Source: an uncultured Litorilinea sp. (GTDB taxonomy: Bacteria > Chloroflexota > Anaerolineae > Caldilineales > Caldilineaceae). Taken from it: a stretch of 5,595 bases of DNA. The stretch is from positions 1-5,595 of the forward strand of contig CAMPHP010000258.1 of the NCBI GenBank assembly GCA_946885925.1, given 5' to 3'. The translations under genes and the position numbers were made by a program. The notes beneath the pieces are model-generated. The model did no database searches, had not been told where the DNA came from, and was given only the letters and a program-made list of their open reading frames with translations. Shown here piece by piece: positions 1 through 5,595 of this stretch. Position 1 is the stretch's first letter, and every line of letters starts with the position of its first letter.

Positions 1-4
1 AATC

Positions 5-34
5 TGTATCGCAAACCAATTTGTATAGAAAACC
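5..34. repeat. Pair of near-identical 13-base direct repeats upstream of iolA
   Basis: TGTATCGCAAACC at 5-17 and TGTATAGAAAACC at 22-34 match at 11 of 13 positions with a 17-base offset. Separately, CCAAT at 16-20 and ATTGG at 40-44 form a short inverted pair across the second copy. They lie 65-95 bases before the iolA start, where an operator could sit, but the copies are not on an exact two-turn spacing and no regulator family is recognised. No convincing -35/-10 pair is seen; TATAGA at 24-29 is the only -10-like hexamer and lacks a partner. Seen directly as a repeat; a regulatory role is inference. Confidence 0.3.
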
Positions 35-49
35 TAAAGATTGGAAATC

Positions 50-79
50 GGTGGCCCAGCCGCCCTGGGCTGGGCCATC
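50..79 (+). promoter_or_regulatory. GC-rich hairpin in the leader of iolA
   Basis: A perfect 9-base-pair stem is formed by TGGCCCAGC (52-60) and GCTGGGCCA (69-77). One G-T wobble and one G-C pair extend it outward to 50/79, and C61-G68 can close the 8-base loop. It ends six bases before the AAGGA ribosome binding site at 86-90. There is no T-run after it (the next bases are TCCTCGAC), so it does not look like an ordinary intrinsic terminator. It may be a 5'-end stabiliser of the iolA transcript, a processing point between iolA and an unseen upstream gene, or a weak terminator of that gene. The stem is certain from sequence; its role is not. Confidence 0.5.
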
Positions 80-98
80 CTCGACAAGGAATGAACAG

Positions 99-1577
99 AT
101 GACTAACAACGGTACTTTGTTAAACTTCATTGGTGGACAGTGGCAACGTTCGAGCGGCAGCCAGTATATTGATGTCGTGAATCCCGCTACTGCTCAGGCG
201 TTGACCGCTGTGCCACTATCGCCAGGAGCCGAGGTAGATGCAGCGGTGCAGGCAGCGGCTAAGGCGTTTCCCGATTGGCGTATGACACCCGTGGGCGACC
301 GCATTCAGCATCTTTTTAAGTTCAAGACGCTGTTGGAAGAGAACCTCGACAAAATTGCGCGCACGATCACGGATGAGTGTGGCAAGATCTATGCGGAGAG
401 TGTAGGTGAGATGCGGCGCGGCATCGAAAATGTGGAAGTAGCCTGTGGTGCGCCCATCCTTTTGCAAGGCTATAACAACGAGGATATTGCTCGCGGGATT
501 GATGAGCATATGTTCCGTCAGCCGTTAGGGGTGGTTGCTGCCATCACGCCCTTTAATTTCCCTGGCATGATCCCGCTTTGGTTCTTGCCTTATGCACTGG
601 CAACAGGCAACTGCTTTATCCTCAAGCCGAGCGAAAAAGTTCCCGTGACCAGCCAACTGATCTTTGAACTGTTGGAACAGTCGGGATTCCCGGCTGGGGT
701 TGTGCAGTTGGTCAACGGTGGTAAAGAGACGGTAGACGCGCTGCTAGACCATCCGACAATCAAGGCAATTAGCTTTGTGGGTTCGACACCAGTTGCGAGA
801 TATGTTTACAGCCGCGCAACTGCCAGTGGTAAGCGTGCGCAGTGTCAGGGTGGGGCCAAGAATCCGGTTGTGATTATGCCCGACGCCGACATGGCGACCA
901 CGACGCGCATCATGGCTGATTCGGCTTTTGGCTGTGCCGGGCAGCGCTGTCTGGCGGCATCGGTTGCGATCACAGTTGGCGACGCACGCAATACCTTTAA
1001 CGAACTCATGGCTGATGTCGCAGCCAACCGCAAGGTTGGCTATGGGTTGGATGAGGGTGTGCAGATGGGGCCGGTGATCACCAAGGAATCTAAAGAGCGT
1101 ATTGAGGGGCTTATCGCCAAGGGTACGCAAGAAGGTGCGAATGTGCTGGTGGATGGGCGCAGCCGCACTGTGAGTGGCTATGATGATGGCTATTGGCTCT
1201 TCCCAACCATTCTGGAAGATGTAAACCCAGGTGGCGAAATTGCCAAGACGGAGATCTTTGGGCCGGTGTTGAGCCTAATGCATGCCAAAACGGTTGACGA
1301 AGCCATCGAGCTAGTTAATAACCGCGCCTATGGCAACATGGCCTGTATTTTTACGAGCAGTGGCGCGGTGGCGCGCAAGTTCCGCTATGCGGCGGATGCG
1401 GGTAACGTCGGCATTAACATTGGTGTGGCTGCACCAATGGCCTACTTCCCCTTTAGCGGCTGGAATGAGAGCTTCTTTGGCGATTTGCACGCACAAGCCC
1501 ACCACGGGGTTGAGTTCTATACACAGACCAAGGTGGTCGTAGAGCGCTGGCCTCAAGAGTGGAGCCGCCAATTCTAG
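99..1577 (+). CDS. iolA: CoA-acylating methylmalonate/malonate-semialdehyde dehydrogenase
   Basis: This 492-residue aldehyde dehydrogenase superfamily enzyme should convert malonate semialdehyde to acetyl-CoA (inositol breakdown) or methylmalonate semialdehyde to propionyl-CoA (valine breakdown), using NAD and CoA in the cytoplasm. The length is close to that of Bacillus subtilis IolA. Visible family marks are PFNFP at 151-155 (oxyanion-hole Asn153), LKPSE at 175-179, FVGST at 226-230, GQRC with nucleophile Cys284, EIFGPV at 385-390, and the MMSDH-type tail [22 protein letters not shown] near 444-465. Arg107 and Arg283 align with the two arginines known to hold the substrate carboxylate in this family. 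The general-base Glu of hydrolytic dehydrogenases is replaced (Cys249), as expected for a CoA-dependent enzyme. I place the start at 99, with AAGGA at 86-90 eight bases upstream; an in-frame ATG at 21 would add 26 residues unlike the family and place the leader hairpin inside the gene. It leads an inositol gene set, which favours iolA over a valine-pathway mmsA. Confidence 0.93.
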   Translation: MTNNGTLLNFIGGQWQRSSGSQYIDVVNPATAQALTAVPLSPGAEVDAAVQAAAKAFPDWRMTPVGDRIQHLFKFKTLLEENLDKIARTITDECGKIYAESVGEMRRGIENVEVACGAPILLQGYNNEDIARGIDEHMFRQPLGVVAAITPFNFPGMIPLWFLPYALATGNCFILKPSEKVPVTSQLIFELLEQSGFPAGVVQLVNGGKETVDALLDHPTIKAISFVGSTPVARYVYSRATASGKRAQCQGGAKNPVVIMPDADMATTTRIMADSAFGCAGQRCLAASVAITVGDARNTFNELMADVAANRKVGYGLDEGVQMGPVITKESKERIEGLIAKGTQEGANVLVDGRSRTVSGYDDGYWLFPTILEDVNPGGEIAKTEIFGPVLSLMHAKTVDEAIELVNNRAYGNMACIFTSSGAVARKFRYAADAGNVGINIGVAAPMAYFPFSGWNESFFGDLHAQAHHGVEFYTQTKVVVERWPQEWSRQF

Positions 1578-1595
1578 GTGATGTAGTTACGTCAC
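1578..1595. repeat. Short dyad directly after the iolA stop codon
   Basis: GTGATGTAGTTACGTCAC has a seven-pair stem (1578-1584 with 1589-1595, one T-G wobble) around a four-base loop, and begins on the base after the iolA TAG. No T-run follows, so a Rho-independent terminator is unlikely. It could protect the iolA 3' end after cleavage, or act as a double-stranded operator site for the downstream genes. The symmetry is seen; any function is a guess. Confidence 0.3.
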
Positions 1596-1610
1596 GTTGT
1601 GCAGAAGTAG

Positions 1611-1673
1611 CTCACGCAGGGGCGCAGAGGGGAAAAGCGATGATTTACATTCTTCTCTGTACCTCCGCGTGAG
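1611..1673. repeat. Large imperfect inverted repeat (hairpin) between iolA and iolE
   Basis: Arms 1611-1634 and 1650-1673 pair over 24 positions with only two mismatches (1618/1666 and 1623/1661) and four G-T wobbles (1620, 1624, 1630, 1631), leaving a 15-base loop at 1635-1649. The outer seven pairs, CTCACGC with GCGTGAG, are perfect. The arms have the periodic CACGCAG/GCGCAGAGG look of dispersed intergenic repeats that I recall from cyanobacterial and other environmental genomes, so this may be one copy of a genome-wide family rather than a gene-specific element. As RNA it would sit between the two coding regions and could mark a processing site or a 3' end stabiliser for iolA. No T-run follows, so it is not a standard terminator. 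Confidence 0.7.
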
Positions 1674-1702
1674 ACTTATTCGTCTATTCTTAAATCCATC
1701 GC
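1637..1702 (+). promoter_or_regulatory. Possible pseudoknot pairing upstream of iolE
   Basis: Bases 1637-1647 (GCGATGATTTA) lie inside the loop of the 1611-1673 hairpin and are complementary to 1691-1702 (TAAATCCATCGC). They form 11 Watson-Crick pairs with a single bulged C at 1696. The second strand ends eight bases before the purine-rich AAGGCAAGG (1711-1719) that serves as the iolE ribosome binding site. Loop-to-downstream pairing is the topology of an H-type pseudoknot. The connecting loops are short (2 and 17 bases) for such long stems, so probably not all pairs form at once; the two helices could instead be alternatives. No known riboswitch class is recognised. Confidence 0.35.
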
Positions 1703-1726
1703 CGTAGCACAAGGCAAGGCTCCAAT

Positions 1727-2656
1727 ATGTCGATCTTTGTCGGAAATGCTCCCTGCTCTTGGGGAACGTTAGAGTTTGATGGTACCGGAGGTGAGCGTTT
1801 CACCTATCACCAGATGTTGGATGAACTGGTGGCAACGGGCTATACCGGATCGGAGTTGGGAGATTGGGGCTTTATGCCCACGGAGCCAGAGCCATTGGCG
1901 GAGGAGTTTGCCAAACGCCAACTTGCGCTCACAGGAGCCTTTGTCGGTGTGGCACTGCGCGACCCTACCGCGCATGAGGCTGGGGAAGCCAGGGTGTTGC
2001 AGACGGCGAAATTGCTGGCGGCGACCGCTGATCGATTGCAGACTACTGTCCGCCCGTTTTTGGTGCTTGCCGATAATAACGCCGCAGATGTGACACGCAC
2101 GCTGTATGCGGGACGCATTACGCCAGCGATGGGGCTGAGCGACGAAGAGTGGGAGATCTACGCGGCAGGGGCAGAGCGGATGGCGCGCGCTGTCAAAGAG
2201 CAAACGGGCCTGCGTACAGTCTTCCACCATCACTGTGCTGGTTTCATCGAGACGCCAGAGGAAATCGCCCGGCTATTGGAAATGACCGATCCTTCGCTGT
2301 TGGGGCTGGTCTTTGATACAGGTCATTACAGCTTTGGGGCGGGCGGCTGCGAGACACTGCTCAATGCCTTGGATCGTTTTGCGGAGCGCATCTGGTATGT
2401 CCACTATAAGGATTGTGACTCTGACGTACTCAAGCGTGCCAGTGCCGGGAACTGGGATTACTTCGAAGCAGTGCGCCAGGGGGTCTTTTGTGAGTTGGGA
2501 CAGGGTTGTGTGGACTTCCCGGTAGTAACAAACTGGCTGCGGCAGCACAACTACAGTGGTTATATCACCGTTGAACAAGATGTGTTGCCGGGAATGGGGA
2601 CGCCAAAAGAGAGCGCGCGGCGCAACCGCGATTACCTATTGAGCATTGGACTTTAA
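1727..2656 (+). CDS. iolE: IolE-like TIM-barrel protein, probable inosose dehydratase
   Basis: This 309-residue protein belongs to the xylose-isomerase-like TIM-barrel (sugar phosphate isomerase/epimerase) superfamily. Its features match the IolE-type branch: [11 protein letters not shown] at 7-17, [11 protein letters not shown] at 41-51, [15 protein letters not shown] at 167-180, [14 protein letters not shown] at 194-207, WYVHYKD at 223-229, and TVEQD at 281-285 near the C-terminus. Asp197, His200, His226 and Glu283 are candidate metal or substrate ligands by position at barrel strand ends. The expected reaction is dehydration of scyllo-inosose to the 3D-trihydroxycyclohexane-1,2-dione, the step after IolG. 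The start at 1727 has AAGGCAAGG at 1711-1719 in front of it. iolG follows after one base. It differs at the N-terminus from the Bacillus enzyme and resembles the APxSWG type often annotated only as an isomerase, so a relative acting on another inosose (isomerase or epimerase) remains possible. Confidence 0.78.
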   Translation: MSIFVGNAPCSWGTLEFDGTGGERFTYHQMLDELVATGYTGSELGDWGFMPTEPEPLAEEFAKRQLALTGAFVGVALRDPTAHEAGEARVLQTAKLLAATADRLQTTVRPFLVLADNNAADVTRTLYAGRITPAMGLSDEEWEIYAAGAERMARAVKEQTGLRTVFHHHCAGFIETPEEIARLLEMTDPSLLGLVFDTGHYSFGAGGCETLLNALDRFAERIWYVHYKDCDSDVLKRASAGNWDYFEAVRQGVFCELGQGCVDFPVVTNWLRQHNYSGYITVEQDVLPGMGTPKESARRNRDYLLSIGL

Positions 2657-2657
2657 T

Positions 2658-3695
2658 ATGGGCAACTCGACGGTCGGTGTGGGATTGATTGGCGCGGGGC
2701 GTATTGGTCGCGTCCATGCAGCAAATCTGGTACAACGAATACCGCATGCCCGGTTGATCGCCGTGGCAGATGTGAACGAGACGGCTGCGGGTGAGGTCGC
2801 CCACCGGTGGGGTGGCTATGCTACTGCTGATTACCGGCGGCTCCTGAATGACCCTAATATTGATGCTATCTTGGTCTGTTCCGCCACCAACACCCACGCT
2901 CCGATTATCATTGAGGCGGCAGCAGCGGGGAAGCATATCTTCTGTGAGAAGCCGATTGACCTGACTTTGGCGAAGATTGACTCGGCATTGGCTGCGGTGG
3001 AAGCGGCAGGGGTGAAGCTGCAAATTGGCTTTAACCGCCGCTTTGATGCGAATTTTGCGCGCGTACGCCAGGCGATTGTCAGCGGTGAGATCGGCCAGCC
3101 TCATCTACTCCATATCATTAGCCGCGATCCGGCACCACCGCCGCTTGCCTATATCGAGGTGTCCGGTGGGATTTTCTTGGATATGACAATCCACGACTTT
3201 GATATGGCACGCTTCTTGATGGGCTGTGATGCAACCGAGGTCTATGCGACAGGTGCGGTGCTGATTGATCCTGCTATCGGCGCGGCGGGTGATCTGGATA
3301 CAGCATTGATTACACTCAAGTTTGCCAACGGTGCGTTCGGTGTCATTGACAACAGCCGGCGCGCGGTCTATGGCTATGATCAGCGGGTGGAGGTGTTGGG
3401 CAGTTTGGGTAGCGTGGCGACCAGCAATAATTATCCCAACAGTGCGGTGATCAGCACGGGTGAGAGCGTGCGGCGTGATCTGCCCCTCAACTTCTTTATG
3501 GAGCGTTATACCGAGAGCTATGTGGCAGAATTGGCGGCCTTTATTCGTGCCATTGTGGACGAGCAGCCGGTTCCAGTAACGGGTGCTGATGGGCGTGCGC
3601 CGGTGGTGATGGGTATTGCCGCACGTCGATCACATGCGGAGAATCGCCCGGTACGTCTGTCGGAAATATCGGCGCTGCCTGAGTTGTTGAAATAG
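2658..3695 (+). CDS. iolG: Inositol 2-dehydrogenase, Gfo/Idh/MocA family
   Basis: This 345-residue NAD(P)-dependent oxidoreductase should oxidise the axial hydroxyl of myo-inositol to scyllo-inosose, the first step of the pathway. The N-terminal Rossmann half shows GAGRIG at 12-17 and Asp38 at the end of the second strand, a position that favours NAD over NADP. The catalytic Lys is Lys98 in EKP (97-99), FNRRFD follows at 125-130, and the catalytic pair is Asp175 and His179 in GIFLDMTIHDFDM. Length and spacing fit Bacillus IolG (Lys97, Asp172, His176). The C-terminal VTGADGRAPVVMGIAA and ENRPVRLSEI segments are typical of the family. I chose the ATG at 2658, giving TAATATG with the iolE stop and likely translational coupling; an in-frame TTG at 2646 would overlap iolE and adds only four residues. 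The Shine-Dalgarno is poor, consistent with coupling. Relatives that oxidise scyllo-inositol or other sugars cannot be excluded. Confidence 0.88.
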   Translation: MGNSTVGVGLIGAGRIGRVHAANLVQRIPHARLIAVADVNETAAGEVAHRWGGYATADYRRLLNDPNIDAILVCSATNTHAPIIIEAAAAGKHIFCEKPIDLTLAKIDSALAAVEAAGVKLQIGFNRRFDANFARVRQAIVSGEIGQPHLLHIISRDPAPPPLAYIEVSGGIFLDMTIHDFDMARFLMGCDATEVYATGAVLIDPAIGAAGDLDTALITLKFANGAFGVIDNSRRAVYGYDQRVEVLGSLGSVATSNNYPNSAVISTGESVRRDLPLNFFMERYTESYVAELAAFIRAIVDEQPVPVTGADGRAPVVMGIAARRSHAENRPVRLSEISALPELLK

Positions 3696-3735
3696 GCGCT
3701 CTTTCTTGTCGGCACGTCCTCTAAATTGCGTGTAC
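3696..3735. other. Convergent gap between iolG and the DUF488 gene
   Basis: Only 40 bases separate two converging genes. I looked for a bidirectional terminator and found only a weak four-to-five-base match (GCACG near 3711 against CGTGT near 3728) with no T-run on either side. Transcripts from the two sides probably overlap at their 3' ends or end by Rho. Confidence 0.4.
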
Positions 3736-4086
3736 TTATTCGTTCTTTTCCAGAACTGAGCGCAGAACGACCGCAGCATTATGCTCTGTGTCGCGTGCTG
3801 CATAGAGAAGCGTTATAACGGAGTGCTCCTGTTCCAATTGTTTTATCTGATCCAGAAGTCCTTTTTTCGTCTCCAACTCTTTCTTATACTTCTTTTGAAA
3901 CTCTTCCCATTTTTGTACATCATGTCCGAACCATTTCCGAAGCTCTGTACTCGGAGCGATCTCCTTTAGCCACAGATCTACGCGGGCTTTCTCCTTTGAG
4001 ACTCCTCTCGGCCAGAGCCTATCAACGAGTATTCGATACCCGTCATCCTCCTCCCAATCCTCATAAACTCGCTTTAGTTTTATCAT
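3736..4086 (-). CDS. DUF488 / YeaO-family small protein
   Basis: This 116-residue protein fits the DUF488 family typified by Escherichia coli YeaO; biochemical function is not established. It has the family signatures IKLKRVYED near the N-terminus, DGYRILVDRLWPRG at about 15-28, IAPSTELRKWFGHD at 43-56, a Lys/Glu-rich helical middle (57-90), and ITLLYAARDTEHNAAVVL at 91-108. It has no signal peptide or membrane segment and should be cytosolic. I start it at 4086 because family members begin at this Met-Ile-Lys-Leu-Lys-Arg-Val-Tyr; an in-frame ATG at 4104 adds MGSNES, and neither start has a clear Shine-Dalgarno. It follows the MFS gene by 42 bases on the same strand and may be cotranscribed. 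Hand-counted GC over 3781-4080 is about 46%, lower than in flanking genes, and Lys is written in AAA/AAG-rich style, which hints at separate ancestry. Confidence 0.87.
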   Translation of the reverse strand: MIKLKRVYEDWEEDDGYRILVDRLWPRGVSKEKARVDLWLKEIAPSTELRKWFGHDVQKWEEFQKKYKKELETKKGLLDQIKQLEQEHSVITLLYAARDTEHNAAVVLRSVLEKNE

Positions 4087-4128
4087 AGATTCATTTGACC
4101 CCATTGGAACCGGGAGATGTGCAGGTAT

Positions 4129-5436
4129 CTACGACGCGGGCGCGGGGACTCGCTTTTCGCGCGGGAGGATGAACCAGAGATAGAAGAGCAGTGTTCCCAC
4201 AAGCGTAAGCGCACCGCCCAGCAAAAAGAATGGCTTGAAGCCTTGCGCTTCTACCATTGAGCCGCCCAGCAACGCCAATCCCGCAAAACTCAGGCCACCG
4301 GAAAATTCTCCGATACCTGCCAGTGTGCCGCGCCAACTCGGAGGCACTAACCCCATTGAGAAGATCATGAACGAAGGAAAGCGCATGGAGGACATACCCA
4401 TGACGCCGATGTAGCCCAGACCCGCCGCGGGCCAAATGGGAATCAGCGCAAGTGGCAGCATGCTCAGTGTCGAGATGCTAGAAGCGAGCAGAACCGTGCG
4501 TGGTGCACCAATGCGGGCAACGAAGAAGGGTGTCGTGAGTGCTGCAAAGATGCCGATGAAACGAGCAAGGGCAGTAATCAGGCCAATTTGTGGCGTAGGC
4601 ACAGCCAACTCGGCATCCATGTATACGTTGAAAAAGGTAGAGGCGGTTGCCACGCCGCTCACTTGGAAGAAGCGCACGGTGGAGAGAAGCACCAGGATCA
4701 CCAGAATGGGTGAATCGAAACGCCAGCGAGAAGAGGTAATTGGATTCGTGCTAGGCGCATGATCCGCCACCACTGCTAGAGTCTCTGTGGCAGGTTCGGG
4801 AATGGTGCGACGGACGCGCGAGAGAAACCAGATCGAGGGAATCAGCATGATTGAAGCCAAAAGCAGGGGGTAACGGTAGGGTGCGGGCTGCTGTGGCTCC
4901 ATCGATAACAAAGCTGCAAAGATGCGCGGTAAGAAGCCAGCCCCAAGCGCGCCTATGAACGCGGCAAGCGCCAATAGCGCGGTCTGCATGGAGAATGCCT
5001 GGTTGCGTTCGTCATCGGTGCTGATCGCCATGACAAAAGGCACCGCGTTGACAAAGTAAAGTCCCAGGCCCGCATACATCAGAACATAAAGTGACAAGAT
5101 CAATGGGCCAGTCCAGCGTGCCGGCAGAAACTCTGCCAATGGCACGAGCAGACCGCCAGCGATTATCATTGCAAGGCCGATCACCATGGTGGCGCGATAA
5201 CCCCACCGCTCGCCAATCGTGCCTGCGGGCAGGCTGGCTAGGGCAAAGGCCAACAATCCTGCTGACGCGACTTGGCCGATAAATTCTGGACCGAAGTCCA
5301 GCCGTAACAGATAGAGATTGAAAAGGACGGTAAAGACCCCACCATCAAAGGACAGGCCAATCAAGGCTGTCGCAGCAAGGTAGAGAAGCACATTGCGGTT
5401 GAGACTGCGTAACGTATGCACGTAATTCAGCAACAT
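4129..5436 (-). CDS. MFS transporter, 12 transmembrane helices
   Basis: This 435-residue inner-membrane protein is a major facilitator superfamily secondary transporter. Approximate helices are 16-38, 52-72, 82-103, 110-133, 148-170, 187-207, then a hydrophilic central loop at 208-240, then 241-262, 283-305, 313-333, 335-360, 370-395 and 401-424. The loop between helices 2 and 3 carries a motif-A-like GTIGERWGYR at 72-81, and the second half has a degenerate counterpart, ARIGAPR at 307-313, so the two-domain layout is intact. The start is well bounded: an in-frame stop lies at 5455-5457 and 5436 is the first ATG, though there is no good Shine-Dalgarno before it (CACCCTTT). Substrate is unknown: it lacks the sugar-porter signatures expected of an IolT/IolF-type inositol carrier, and drug or metabolite efflux is equally likely. 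It lies between an LLM oxidoreductase end and a DUF488 gene, all on one strand. Confidence 0.9.
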   Translation of the reverse strand: MLLNYVHTLRSLNRNVLLYLAATALIGLSFDGGVFTVLFNLYLLRLDFGPEFIGQVASAGLLAFALASLPAGTIGERWGYRATMVIGLAMIIAGGLLVPLAEFLPARWTGPLILSLYVLMYAGLGLYFVNAVPFVMAISTDDERNQAFSMQTALLALAAFIGALGAGFLPRIFAALLSMEPQQPAPYRYPLLLASIMLIPSIWFLSRVRRTIPEPATETLAVVADHAPSTNPITSSRWRFDSPILVILVLLSTVRFFQVSGVATASTFFNVYMDAELAVPTPQIGLITALARFIGIFAALTTPFFVARIGAPRTVLLASSISTLSMLPLALIPIWPAAGLGYIGVMGMSSMRFPSFMIFSMGLVPPSWRGTLAGIGEFSGGLSFAGLALLGGSMVEAQGFKPFFLLGGALTLVGTLLFYLWFILPREKRVPAPAS

Positions 5437-5476
5437 AAAGGGTGCAACAACGTTCTAGCGCATGGGCAAAGGGTAA
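5437..5476. other. Short gap upstream of the MFS gene
   Basis: The 40 bases between the MFS start and the preceding gene's stop hold no terminator-like hairpin and no convincing promoter; the only symmetry is the six-base palindrome AACGTT near 5449-5454. This favours cotranscription of the two genes. Confidence 0.4.
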
Positions 5477-5593
5477 TTAAGCCGTTATATGGGGCAGGAC
5501 TCGCTCGCTGAATAACATCGTGCCATCGGTGCGCGGCGGATCTGCAAAGCTGACATTAATGGCAGTAGCACCCATATGCAATGCAGTATGGAG
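5477..5593 (-). CDS. C-terminal end of a probable luciferase-like (LLM) flavin-dependent oxidoreductase, cut by the window edge
   Basis: Reading the minus strand in from the right edge, one frame stays open for 38 codons to a TAA at 5477-5479; the 5' part of the gene is beyond the window. The residues include LHMGATAINVSF, then ADPPRTDGTMLFSERVLPHITA at the end. An L..GAT.INV.F strand followed by a short loop, then LF.ERVLP.I, is how many LLM-class (bacterial luciferase-like, FMN or F420-dependent) TIM-barrel oxidoreductases finish, with the last helix ending in a VLP or VMP. No active-site residue is in the visible piece, so cofactor and substrate are unknown. It is followed 40 bases later by the MFS gene on the same strand. 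The other two minus-strand frames are closed within the same stretch or give unlikely residues. That this is a gene end is fairly safe; the family is a pattern-based guess. Confidence 0.55.
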   Translation of the reverse strand, partial: LHTALHMGATAINVSFADPPRTDGTMLFSERVLPHITA

Positions 5594-5595
5594 TG

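Noticed and set aside
21..98. N-terminal extension of the dehydrogenase from an in-frame ATG at 21
   Set aside because: The 26 extra residues do not resemble the family, the stretch contains a strong hairpin, and a good ribosome binding site (86-90) serves the ATG at 99.
1..102. Open frame from the left edge to a TGA at 100-102 that overlaps the iolA ATG (ATGA), suggesting a coupled upstream gene
   Set aside because: The translation (Arg/Gly/Pro-rich across the hairpin) looks like nothing recognisable and the span is too short; another frame closes at 26-28 and is an equally possible gene end. Left unassigned.
744..1130. Minus-strand open frame of 128 codons inside iolA
   Set aside because: Cys/His/Arg-rich shadow translation opposite a clearly conserved gene, with no family resemblance.
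1611..1673. Reading the large hairpin as an intrinsic terminator ending an iolA-only transcript
   Set aside because: The stem is long and imperfect and the bases after it (ACTTATTCGT) are not a T-run. Partial termination cannot be excluded but is not supported.
1611..1673. CRISPR-like or tandem repeat array
   Set aside because: Only one inverted pair is present; there are no regularly spaced copies or spacers.
1769..2233. Minus-strand open frame of 154 codons opposite iolE
   Set aside because: Antisense shadow of a conserved TIM-barrel gene, with no recognisable motif.
2565..3104. Minus-strand open frame of 179 codons opposite the start of iolG
   Set aside because: Long but antisense to a well-conserved Rossmann domain; composition is that of a shadow frame and it has no recognisable motif.
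4436..4762. Plus-strand open frame of 108 codons opposite the MFS gene
   Set aside because: Arg/Met/Lys-rich shadow of hydrophobic membrane codons; no ribosome binding site or family resemblance.

Overview
The window looks like a piece of a free-living bacterial chromosome with moderate-to-high GC (hand counts of sample lines give roughly 52-60% in the catabolic genes). Protein style and the mix of genes would fit Chloroflexota or a similar environmental heterotroph, but nothing here fixes the taxon, so treat that as a guess.

Left part, plus strand (1-3695): a myo-inositol catabolic cluster in the order iolA-like CoA-acylating methylmalonate/malonate-semialdehyde dehydrogenase (99-1577), iolE-like TIM-barrel inosose dehydratase/isomerase (1727-2656) and iolG-like inositol 2-dehydrogenase (2658-3695). 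IolG oxidises myo-inositol to scyllo-inosose, IolE would dehydrate it, and IolA performs the last step, making acetyl-CoA or propionyl-CoA from the semialdehyde. The middle steps (IolD, IolB, IolC, IolJ) are not in the window. iolE and iolG are separated by one base. iolA and iolE are separated by a 149-base gap full of RNA-type symmetry: a short hairpin just after the iolA stop, a 24-position imperfect hairpin at 1611-1673, and an 11-pair complementarity between the loop of that hairpin and bases 1691-1702, just before the iolE ribosome binding site. A second GC-rich hairpin (50-79) lies just before the iolA ribosome binding site, with a pair of near-identical 13-mers at 5-34 upstream of it.

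Right part, minus strand (3736-5595): converging on the iol genes is a co-directional set, read from right to left. It begins with the C-terminal end of a probable luciferase-like (LLM) flavin-dependent oxidoreductase cut by the window edge (5477-5593), then a 12-helix MFS transporter (4129-5436), then a small DUF488/YeaO-family protein (3736-4086), with gaps of about 40 bases each (24 bases if the DUF488 gene starts at 4104). The transporter substrate cannot be told from sequence. Position next to inositol genes is weak evidence, because the two sets are transcribed toward each other. The DUF488 gene is more AT-rich and more Lys/Glu-rich than its neighbours.

I found no RNA gene, CRISPR array, insertion sequence or phage gene. 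No wholly novel protein system is evident. The least ordinary thing in the window is the structured gap between iolA and iolE.
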